A stretch of 5,715 nucleotides of DNA from Calditrichota bacterium (GTDB lineage: Bacteria > Calditrichota > Calditrichia > RBG-13-44-9 > J075). The stretch's first letter is position 1; every line of letters starts with the position of its first letter. Location of the stretch: contig JAJRYW010000357.1 of assembly GCA_024275555.1 (NCBI GenBank), positions 1 to 5,715 on the forward strand, given 5' to 3'. Both the position numbers and the translations under genes were made by a program. Positions 1-5,715 of the stretch are shown here, piece after piece. The notes under the pieces were generated by a model, which was not told where the DNA came from, did not search any database, and saw nothing but the letters and a program-made list of their open reading frames with translations.

Positions 1-767
1 TTCGTAGTGATGAATATGAAAACCCTGTGAAGAAATACTTTAAATCCATTGTTCTCGTTCACAAGCTTCGTGAAACGAGAGCACTTGTGGGTTTCACCCG
101 GTTGTTACCAGATGATGGGAAAACGATCAGAGAAATGAGAGCGGAGCTTTCCATTAGTAATAATATTAACTGGTTGCCAGCTATCATTGTCAAAGGTGAA
201 GGGGTTTTCTTTGAATTTGATAATGAAATGATTGATGAGTGGCTGAAGAATCCTGCTGTGAATTCGAGATTCAAGATGCTACGAAATAATTATACTTCAG
301 CCAGACGAGAAATAAATCCTCGATTCATCTTAATTCACACTTTTGCCCATGTTCTGATAAATCAATTTAGTTATGTGTGTGGCTATGGAAGTTCAGCCTT
401 ACGAGAACGAATATATTGTGATTGCGATCCCGAAACACCAGATAATCCAATGAATGGTGTACTGATTTATACCGCCTCAGGTGATTCCGAAGGTTCACTT
501 GGAGGACTGGTCAGACAGGGAAAGCCCGGCTATCTGGAAGAGATTGTCGAATCGGCATTATTTGCTGCTCAGTGGTGTTCGGCCGATCCAATATGTATTG
601 ATAGCAAAGGACAGGGGCCTGACAACTGCAATCTTGCTGCCTGTCATAACTGTGCACTTTTGCCAGAAACTTGTTGTGAGGAGGGAAATAGACTTTTGGA
701 TCGCGCTTTGGTTACCGGAATGCCTGACGATCCCCAATTGGGATATTTCTATGAATTTGATGATTAA
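1..767 (+). CDS. drmB: DISARM protein DrmB, C-terminal part (DUF1998/MZB domain), 5'-truncated by the window edge
   Basis: The frame is open from the first full codon (3-5) to the TAA at 765-767, giving 254 residues. The GTG at 27 is internal, because the family-like RSDEYENP precedes it. Full DrmB is usually 600 residues or more, so about the last 40% is visible. Numbering from codon 3-5, there is a REtRALVGFTR segment (~22-32) and HTFAH at 112-116. These are followed by YGSSALRERIYC, a GVLIYTASGDSEGSLGGLVRQG block, and a cysteine cluster (C192, C198, C209, C214, C217, C224, C225) within WCSADPICIDSKGQGPDNCNLAACHNC. This is the DUF1998 zinc-binding signature in its DrmB form. DrmB works with the helicase DrmA in a DNA-binding complex that restricts phage (family knowledge). 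No drmC follows: the next gene is convergent rpoN. GC is about 40% over 61-360, lower than the neighbours. The alternative is another DUF1998 defence protein, such as the C-terminus of a Druantia-type DruE, but the motifs favour DrmB. Confidence 0.85.
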   Translation, partial: RSDEYENPVKKYFKSIVLVHKLRETRALVGFTRLLPDDGKTIREMRAELSISNNINWLPAIIVKGEGVFFEFDNEMIDEWLKNPAVNSRFKMLRNNYTSARREINPRFILIHTFAHVLINQFSYVCGYGSSALRERIYCDCDPETPDNPMNGVLIYTASGDSEGSLGGLVRQGKPGYLEEIVESALFAAQWCSADPICIDSKGQGPDNCNLAACHNCALLPETCCEEGNRLLDRALVTGMPDDPQLGYFYEFDD

Positions 768-770
768 AAA

Positions 771-792
771 ATTGTGTAAAAAAATACACAAT
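771..792. repeat. Perfect 8-bp inverted repeat after drmB
   Basis: ATTGTGTA (771-778) and TACACAAT (785-792) flank six A residues, four bases after the drmB stop. Its right arm is shared with the larger rpoN terminator hairpin (784-820), so the two structures are mutually exclusive. It could form the 3' end of the drmB transcript, but no T-run follows on that strand. Confidence 0.5.
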
Positions 793-820
793 AGAGAGGC
801 CAATGTCTCTCTATGTGTAT
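778..820 (-). terminator. Rho-independent terminator of rpoN
   Basis: Read on the minus strand, ATACACATAGAGAG (820-807) pairs with CTCTCTA(T)TGTGTAT (798-784). This gives 14 base pairs with one bulged base (791) and an 8-nt loop (799-806). Seven T residues (784-778) follow directly, and a second T6 run lies at 771-766. It starts 51 bases past the rpoN stop, in the right orientation. On the plus strand the same hairpin has no following T-run, so it is a poor terminator for drmB, although the structure could still slow or protect that transcript's 3' end. Confidence 0.8.
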
Positions 821-850
821 CCACAACTTCCTATGCAATAAATTTTCTGA

Positions 851-865
851 CTACCAGTCTGGTAG
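851..865. repeat. 15-bp near-perfect palindrome CTACCAG-T-CTGGTAG
   Basis: Seven-base arms (851-857 and 859-865) flank a single central T. It lies 7 bases past the rpoN stop codon. The tight centre suits a dimeric protein site, or a 5-bp stem with a 5-nt loop. No T-run follows on either strand, so it is not a second intrinsic terminator. Its function is unknown. Confidence 0.4.
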
Positions 866-871
866 AATTGC

Positions 872-2356
872 CTAAATATTCCTGCGCAACCGGGCTACCG
901 GAAGGCCTAACTGTTCCCGGTACTTGGCCACGGTGCGACGGGCAATCGGGAATCCTTCTTGCTGGAGCATTTTGGAGAGCTTTTCGTCGCTGTAGGGTTT
1001 GCGGGGGTCTTCGTTGGAGATAATTTCTTTTAAGCGCTCTTTGATGCGCAGGGTGCTCACGGATTCGCCGTCGTCGGTTTCCATGCCTTCGTTAAAGAAA
1101 TACTTCAGCTCAAAGACGCCGTAATCGGTATGAACGTACTTGCCTTTGCAGACGCGGCTGACCGTGGAGATATCCATCTCGATATCCTCGGCGATGTCTT
1201 TCATAATCATAGGCTTAATGTATTCCGGCCCTTTAATGAAAAAATCCCGCTGGCGGTTAACGATGGCTTCCATGGTTTTTTGCATAGTCATCTGGCGCTG
1301 GCGGATTGCCTTGATAAACCATTTGGCCGAGTCAATTTTCTCCTTTAAAAATTTGCGCACCTCCCGGTCGACGATCTTCTTGGGTTGCCGGATCATTTTT
1401 TTGTAGTGATTGCTGATCCGCAGGCCGGGCATTTTGTACTCATTTAAGGAGATCACCAGTTCATCATCCACCATTTCCACATAAAAGTCCGGTACGATGT
1501 AATTCTGTTTGGTATCGGAATAGCCTTCGCCGGGCTTGGGGTTCAGTTTGGACAACTCCTCCAGGGCTTTTTTGACTTCATCCAGCGAGAGGTTCAAATC
1601 CGCGGCAACTTTTTCAAAACGCTTATTGATAAAATCGGTGTAGCTTGCCTTTAAAATACGCTCCAGGGTGTCGTAGCGTCCGTCTTCATTTTTGATTTCC
1701 ACCTGAACCAGCAGGCACTCCCGGAGGTCCCGCGAGGCGATGCCCGGGGGGTCAAAATGCTGAATGGCTTTAAGAACCTTCTCCACCGTTTTTTCGGGAA
1801 CATCAAACACCTGGGAGATGGACTCGACGGAAACTTCCGCATCCAGGTAGCCGTCGTCGCGCAGGTTATAAATAATGTACTCGCCGATGCGAAATTCCAG
1901 TTCGCTTAATTTGAGCAGTTGAAGTTGCTTGAGCAGGTGCTCGGCCATGGTCTCTTGGTACGGCTCGGGCATATCCCGGTCTTCTTCGGAACGGTCAACC
2001 GGCATACGCGGCTCGGGTAGGTCGTCTTCCGGGGGGAGCAGCTCTTCCAGGTTTACTTCTTCCTGGACTTCATCGTTCAGTTTATCTTCATCACTCTTTT
2101 TATTCTCTTCAACCTGGTCAAATTCATCCTGGATTTCTTTGACCTCTTCGGCGTTGGTCTCAATGACTTCCTCTTCCTCTTCCTCAAGCTCTTCCCAATC
2201 TTCCGCTTCTTCCAAAACCGGGTTTATCTCCAGTTCGGTCTTGATCTTTTGCTCCAGAAGCAACATGGGCAATTGGAGAAGTGTGGATACCAGGATCTGC
2301 TGGGGCTTGAGAACCTGAGACTGGGTCTGGATGAGTTGGTGTCCTAACCTTACCAT
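872..2356 (-). CDS. rpoN: RNA polymerase sigma-54 factor RpoN
   Basis: Sigma-54 directs core RNA polymerase to -24/-12 promoters, which need an ATP-driven activator to open. From the ATG at 2356-2354 the protein has 494 residues, the usual family length. Region I (~1-50) is Q/L-rich and ends in NPVLEE. Residues 49-112 form a very acidic linker (33 of 64 are D/E), which corresponds to region II. A core-binding domain (~137-330) contains the conserved FDPPGIASRDLRECL. The helix-turn-helix MKDIAEDIEMDISTVSRV starts near 385. The RpoN box ARRTVAKYR, which reads the -24 element, is at 472-480. The frame can extend to a TTG at 2410, but the ATG has GGAGA upstream and fits the N-terminus of the family. 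The candidate promoter at 2409-2438 would also start the mRNA inside the extension. No ptsN, hpf or lptB neighbour is visible, unlike the proteobacterial arrangement. GC is about 50% in the stretches counted. Confidence 0.95.
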   Translation of the reverse strand: MVRLGHQLIQTQSQVLKPQQILVSTLLQLPMLLLEQKIKTELEINPVLEEAEDWEELEEEEEEVIETNAEEVKEIQDEFDQVEENKKSDEDKLNDEVQEEVNLEELLPPEDDLPEPRMPVDRSEEDRDMPEPYQETMAEHLLKQLQLLKLSELEFRIGEYIIYNLRDDGYLDAEVSVESISQVFDVPEKTVEKVLKAIQHFDPPGIASRDLRECLLVQVEIKNEDGRYDTLERILKASYTDFINKRFEKVAADLNLSLDEVKKALEELSKLNPKPGEGYSDTKQNYIVPDFYVEMVDDELVISLNEYKMPGLRISNHYKKMIRQPKKIVDREVRKFLKEKIDSAKWFIKAIRQRQMTMQKTMEAIVNRQRDFFIKGPEYIKPMIMKDIAEDIEMDISTVSRVCKGKYVHTDYGVFELKYFFNEGMETDDGESVSTLRIKERLKEIISNEDPRKPYSDEKLSKMLQQEGFPIARRTVAKYREQLGLPVARLRRNI

Positions 2357-2366
2357 CGTACGCGCA

Positions 2367-2371
2367 TCTCC
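2367..2371 (-). promoter_or_regulatory. Ribosome binding site of rpoN (GGAGA)
   Basis: GGAGA on the minus strand lies 10 bases before the ATG at 2356-2354. The spacing is slightly long but workable. It supports the ATG over the upstream TTG at 2410. Confidence 0.5.
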
Positions 2372-2408
2372 GATTTTGGTATAAATCTGGCACAATTTCT
2401 GTAGCGGC

Positions 2409-2438
2409 AAAATACACCCATGCCTATCAATGAGTCAA
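2409..2438 (-). promoter_or_regulatory. Candidate sigma-70-type promoter of rpoN
   Basis: On the minus strand TTGACT (2438-2433, 5 of 6 to the -35 consensus) is followed after 18 bases by TATTTT (2414-2409, 4 of 6 to the -10 consensus). Transcription would start near 2402, leaving a leader of about 45 bases before the ATG. FCB bacteria can use divergent housekeeping promoters, so the E. coli-type match is only indicative. Confidence 0.4.
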
Positions 2439-2462
2439 GCAAAAAGAATCTGTACGGCGGTT

Positions 2463-2482
2463 ACTGTGTGGAATTACACAGT
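2463..2482. promoter_or_regulatory. CRP/FNR-like palindrome in the divergent intergenic region
   Basis: ACTGTGT (2463-2469) and ACACAGT (2476-2482) are perfect 7-bp arms around a 6-base spacer. The core TGTGT-N6-ACACA has the geometry of CRP/FNR-family sites (TGTGA-N6-TCACA). The centre at 2472.5 is about 70 bases upstream of the predicted start on each side, a common position for activators. This is a pattern match only; the cognate regulator is not in the window. Confidence 0.4.
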
Positions 2483-2510
2483 TTAGGCGTTAGAAATAGT
2501 AAATAGGGTA

Positions 2511-2539
2511 TTGTATATCTTCCCGGGAAATGGTAAACT
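2511..2539 (+). promoter_or_regulatory. Weak candidate promoter for the large membrane protein gene
   Basis: TTGTAT (2511-2516) and TAAACT (2534-2539) are 17 bases apart, matching 3 of 6 and 4 of 6 consensus bases. A perfect 10-bp palindrome, TTCCCGGGAA (2520-2529), sits between them where a repressor could act. Both elements are weak, so this is a suggestion only. Confidence 0.25.
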
Positions 2540-2583
2540 GTGCCAATCCTGTGAAAATATTCACCGTGCTTATCATCATTATG

Positions 2584-2590
2584 AAGGGGG
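2584..2590 (+). promoter_or_regulatory. Ribosome binding site of the large membrane protein gene (AAGGGGG)
   Basis: AAGGGGG differs by one base from the ideal AAGGAGG. It is 3 bases before the ATG at 2594 and 6 bases before the in-frame ATG at 2597. The spacing favours 2597 as the true start, which would shorten the protein by one residue. Confidence 0.65.
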
Positions 2591-2593
2591 ACA

Positions 2594-5500
2594 ATGATGG
2601 TTTCCTGGCAAAATGGTAAAAAAGACAGTATGGGTTTTCCGCTTCACTTTCCGCTAAGGGAGAAGAAGGACCTCCTTTTCTTGTTCGGGATGATCTTCTT
2701 TTTGCCGCTTTTTATTAATTTTAACTGTTATGTCATTTGTGAACGCGCCCTGTTCCCCCGCGCTATCTTCCCGGGCATCGGTCATCTTGAGTATTATAGC
2801 CGCGCCCTGATGAACACCGGCCTTCTCTCCCTGCTGTTGCTGCTGCTCTGGCTGCCCCTGGTTCTTGCCGTTCTCAATTTCAATGATCGTTTGGAACGAG
2901 CCTCGATGCGCATCCGCAACCTGGTGCTGATGTACGGTTTTTATTATTTTTTTCCGCATATTTTAGTACAAAGCTTGTATGAGGATAGTCGCGTCAGCAC
3001 CGTATCCGACCATGTTTATAATAGCGCCTGGCTTATTATAGGAATCACATATTTCATTTACACGGAATGGAAAATCAAACACACCTCTTATGACGAACTT
3101 CGTAGCGGGCGGGCGCCCCGGCAAAAATTTGCTTCCAAGCAGATGCTTTTTTACGATTCGCTTACCTTGTTTTTGATGTTCGGATTAGTGATTATGATTC
3201 AAATTTGGATGTTGACGAATACGGTTCAGCCCCCCCAAAGCGATTTGTCTGCAAAACTTCAGAAATCCAGCCCAACCAAAGTTGAGGATGCCGATAAAAA
3301 ATATTTGCCGGGGATGCAGGTTGTTCAGGTTTCTGCTCCCTTGAACCTGGTATCCGCCGCCCGCCCGCCGGCGCTGAAAAATAACCCCGGAAACCCAATG
3401 ACATATCGCAACCCCCAGATTTCCCATTCCCCGCCGTTTGATACACCTGGGCCGAAACTTGGCCGGGATACTTTTTTCAAACTCTCCTTGTTCTTCGGTG
3501 CATTTTTCTGCGGGATAACATTTTTTCTACTGGCAATATTGCCGAACCGCCTGATGAATTCAATCATCATTCCGCTTTCCTTTCATGAGAACGATTGGTA
3601 TGGGGTGCTCCGGAAAACTTACCGCTATATGTGGCAATTTACCCTGGCGCTGGCCTCCAAAAGCCCGTTGATCTACGTGGGAGGAATCATCGTTTCCATA
3701 ACCTATTTTGTCATGCCGGTTGTTTTGTATTATTACAAGCAGAGCAGCTTTTTAGAGTATATTCTCCAACCGGATTTAACAATTTTGGGTGGGATGATCT
3801 TTTTTTCCTGGTTTACCCCGGTCGCCTTAGCCGCCTTACGCCCGGAACAAACCTTTGGAGACAATTTTAATCGCCGCGTAGCCAATCACTTGATGACCGT
3901 AAGAGGGCATATTGTCTTATTCGGATTCGGGAGTTTAGGCAAACGGGTTCTCGATCGCGAACTTCAAAAAACACCCGCCGCCCACATACATAAGAAGTTC
4001 CGGCATAAAAAGTTCTTTAAAGACCAGCCGGATAACTTTATCAATATCGTTACTCCGGATTTACGCCTGGAACGTCTCTGCATTTCTGCCGTGGTGGTCG
4101 AGCATTATCCGAAAGACATCGTATTCTCTGCTTCCGATCCCCTGCTGAATAATTATGGAGTGGTAGGGGCGCTTTATGAAAATTATCGAACCCGAAATCC
4201 TCTCGGCGAGGTAGTGCGCAGCGAGTCGCGGATTCTTGTGCCGGTCATCATCGGAAAAGCCCAGGAGCACTTCATCAGTTCCCGGGTCAATTTGGAACGG
4301 GCCAAAAACGTGATCAGCACCATACCCGACGGGGAAACCGTGCGCAGCATCTTCGAACGCTGCCGGCGATATAAAATACCGGCCATCATCAATGTTTCCC
4401 GGAGCGACCAGATTGCTACGCTGACCTACCGGGCCCGGCACCGGCAGATTGTGCTGGTCTATCCCCAGCAAAACCAGGGAAACACCCTGGGATACCAGCT
4501 ATGGGCGGCCATGCTGAAAATGCAGGCCATCCGCTTTGGTTCAAATACGCAAAAGTGGCCTAAAGTGCTGGTAGCCGGGAACAGCAAAGCCAATCATTAC
4601 ATGATTGAAACACTCTGGTCGTTTCTGCCCCGAAAATCCGGTCAACCGAAGCCGGAACAAATTCTGGCCGACTCCCTGGCGCTGCTGGTGGTAGATAATG
4701 GCGAGCAGGTGCAGCACGCCCAGTTGATCCCCAGCGATGATCCTATATTCAGCTACCGTTGGCCGGCCATGTCGATAACCAGCAAAAGAATTCCTTCCAA
4801 ATACGGAGAAGCAAAAAACTCATACGCCTGGAAAACGCAGTTAGTGAATGAACTGGATCAGACCATTATTGAACAATGTATCGATGCACACCGGCCGGAT
4901 ATTATTGTGGTAAATCACCACGACTTTGAAATGGCCTCGGTGCTGATTTCCCGCTGTCTCAATTCCCTGGAACGATTAAAAACACAATATGGCGATTCCT
5001 TCAAACTGCCGCTGCTGCTGCTTTCCACTTCCGGCGGGGAGAAAGCCGAACGGCGGCTGCTGGGAGATGTTGCCCGTAAATATGATGCACTGTGCCGAAT
5101 GTATAATGAGGCCGCCGGAATTGACATAACCTACCCGGCCCATACCCATAAAAACATGTATGGAAAAGAACTCATCGGCGAATCCGTGATTGATTGTCTG
5201 GATGACGCCGAAGAGATTATCAGCGGGGCCCGAAAAAGCTTTGAGACTATTCTCGAGGCCCAGCAGGAGGGGCGTAAAAAAGCAAAGACGGCAGAAGAAA
5301 AGGAAAAAATCCCCAATTATGTGGAAATAAGCAGTTGCCTGCCAAACCGGCCGGGAGCGCTGCCGGATTACCTGGCCGCCTTAGCGCGAATGAGGTTTAC
5401 AACTCCTGATTTTGATGACATTCAGCTTCAATGGGAGCAAAAAGTAAAAAAAGTTTCCGAACTTAAAGATACCACCGTATCAACTCCAATGATTCCCTCG

Positions 5501-5715
5501 ATTCAATTCCTGCGGCATATTATTCTGAACCCGGAAGCCGATCACTTTGCCTTAAGCGGTTATGCCGCTTTAATTCCTTTGCAAGAAGATTCTTATCTGT
5601 TTACCCAGGAAGAAAAAGCGACCGGCAGGTGCTATGTGCGACGAATTTTTGCCAATGACGGCGAACATTATATCGAACGGAGTATAGATCGCAAAGAATT
5701 GTATGGGAAAAAGAA
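2594..5715 (+). CDS. Large membrane protein with tandem RCK/TrkA-N-like nucleotide-binding modules, function unknown, 3' end beyond the window
   Basis: A single frame of 1040 codons reaches the right edge with no stop, so the protein is longer than this. Residues 1-420 hold about eight hydrophobic segments (~27-43, 75-94, 110-128, 143-157, 190-207, 305-326, 358-380, 397-415). Lysine and arginine in the alternate loops give both ends in the cytoplasm by the positive-inside rule. Residues 208-304 are a proline-rich loop predicted outside. RCK module 1 (~437-615) begins GHIVLFGFGSLGKR, a GxGxxG motif at G444/G446/G449, and E503 ends a likely second strand. VIIGKAQ...NLERAKNVIST...IPAIINVSRSD follows the usual TrkA-N order. 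Module 2 (~656-820) begins KVLVAGNS without a glycine motif and contains DIIVVNHHDFEMASVLISR. A charged stretch (889-906) and an ACT-like NRPGAL motif (918-923) follow. No TVGYG-type filter is present, so potassium-channel activity is not supported. It may be a divergent channel or a transport regulator. GC is ~57% in the stretches counted. Confidence 0.85.
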   Translation, partial: MMVSWQNGKKDSMGFPLHFPLREKKDLLFLFGMIFFLPLFINFNCYVICERALFPRAIFPGIGHLEYYSRALMNTGLLSLLLLLLWLPLVLAVLNFNDRLERASMRIRNLVLMYGFYYFFPHILVQSLYEDSRVSTVSDHVYNSAWLIIGITYFIYTEWKIKHTSYDELRSGRAPRQKFASKQMLFYDSLTLFLMFGLVIMIQIWMLTNTVQPPQSDLSAKLQKSSPTKVEDADKKYLPGMQVVQVSAPLNLVSAARPPALKNNPGNPMTYRNPQISHSPPFDTPGPKLGRDTFFKLSLFFGAFFCGITFFLLAILPNRLMNSIIIPLSFHENDWYGVLRKTYRYMWQFTLALASKSPLIYVGGIIVSITYFVMPVVLYYYKQSSFLEYILQPDLTILGGMIFFSWFTPVALAALRPEQTFGDNFNRRVANHLMTVRGHIVLFGFGSLGKRVLDRELQKTPAAHIHKKFRHKKFFKDQPDNFINIVTPDLRLERLCISAVVVEHYPKDIVFSASDPLLNNYGVVGALYENYRTRNPLGEVVRSESRILVPVIIGKAQEHFISSRVNLERAKNVISTIPDGETVRSIFERCRRYKIPAIINVSRSDQIATLTYRARHRQIVLVYPQQNQGNTLGYQLWAAMLKMQAIRFGSNTQKWPKVLVAGNSKANHYMIETLWSFLPRKSGQPKPEQILADSLALLVVDNGEQVQHAQLIPSDDPIFSYRWPAMSITSKRIPSKYGEAKNSYAWKTQLVNELDQTIIEQCIDAHRPDIIVVNHHDFEMASVLISRCLNSLERLKTQYGDSFKLPLLLLSTSGGEKAERRLLGDVARKYDALCRMYNEAAGIDITYPAHTHKNMYGKELIGESVIDCLDDAEEIISGARKSFETILEAQQEGRKKAKTAEEKEKIPNYVEISSCLPNRPGALPDYLAALARMRFTTPDFDDIQLQWEQKVKKVSELKDTTVSTPMIPSIQFLRHIILNPEADHFALSGYAALIPLQEDSYLFTQEEKATGRCYVRRIFANDGEHYIERSIDRKELYGKK

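Noticed and set aside
481..1023. 180-codon plus-strand frame spanning the drmB end, the gap and the rpoN 3' end
   Set aside because: It crosses a terminator, overlaps two well-supported genes in other frames and has no recognisable domain.
1929..2318. Serine-rich plus-strand frame of 129 codons
   Set aside because: It is the antisense image of the glutamate-rich rpoN linker (GAA/GAG read as TTC/CTC in a shifted frame gives serine). It has no RBS.
2357..2410. 18-codon N-terminal extension of rpoN from a TTG
   Set aside because: A rare start codon, no family similarity in the extension, and the candidate promoter would begin transcription inside it.
2531..2546. TTGGCACA on the minus strand as a sigma-54 -24 element for rpoN autoregulation
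   Set aside because: No GC-containing -12 element occurs at the required spacing.
2581..2619. 12-codon upstream frame (ATG at 2581) overlapping the start of the membrane protein gene
   Set aside because: No RBS lies before it, and its sequence contains the RBS of the main gene. It is most likely chance.
4061..4471. 136-codon minus-strand frame inside the large gene
   Set aside because: It overlaps the conserved RCK module in the opposite direction and has no RBS or family match.
4517..4540. TLGYQ in the large protein as a potassium selectivity filter
   Set aside because: It lies in the cytoplasmic part (~641-645), far from any membrane segment, and lacks the second glycine.

Overview
The window carries three genes: the 3' end of a plus-strand gene, a complete minus-strand gene, and a very long plus-strand gene that runs off the right edge. 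The sigma-54 sequence (PQQIL..LLQLP...LEQKIK.ELE.NPVLE, followed by a long acidic linker) resembles versions from the FCB-type bacteria (Calditrichota / KSB1 / Ignavibacteria / Bacteroidota) more than proteobacterial ones. That placement is tentative and rests on recall of family sequences, not on a search.

Left region (1-767, plus): the C-terminal part of DrmB, the DUF1998 (MZB, cysteine-rich zinc-binding) subunit of the DISARM anti-phage system. The frame is open to the left edge, so the rest of drmB, and presumably drmA and the methyltransferase, would lie to the left. The 300 bases I counted here are about 40% GC. The two genes to the right run about 50-57% in the stretches counted, so position ~770-870 looks like the edge of a defence island.

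Middle region (768-2593): a 104-bp convergent gap holds a strong hairpin with a T-run on the minus strand, the terminator of rpoN. It also holds a 15-bp palindrome. rpoN (sigma-54) fills 872-2356 on the minus strand and is complete. Its best start is the ATG at 2354-2356, because a good candidate promoter (TTGACT-N18-TATTTT) would start transcription downstream of the longer TTG start. The 237-bp divergent gap to the right gene holds promoter candidates in both directions and a CRP/FNR-like palindrome between them.

Right region (2594-5715, plus): one uninterrupted frame of 1040 codons with no stop before the window ends. It encodes a large membrane protein with about eight predicted transmembrane segments, a 95-residue proline-rich outside loop, and two consecutive RCK/TrkA-N-like nucleotide-binding modules. 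The first has a clear GFGSLG motif. An ACT-like motif follows near the end of what is visible. No potassium selectivity filter is present. I do not recognise it as a named gene. It resembles an ion-channel or transport regulator with RCK modules, but its activity is unknown and it is the most novel item here.

Nothing in the window shows that the three genes work together. The defence gene is separated from rpoN by a terminator and by base composition. rpoN and the membrane protein share only a divergent regulatory gap.
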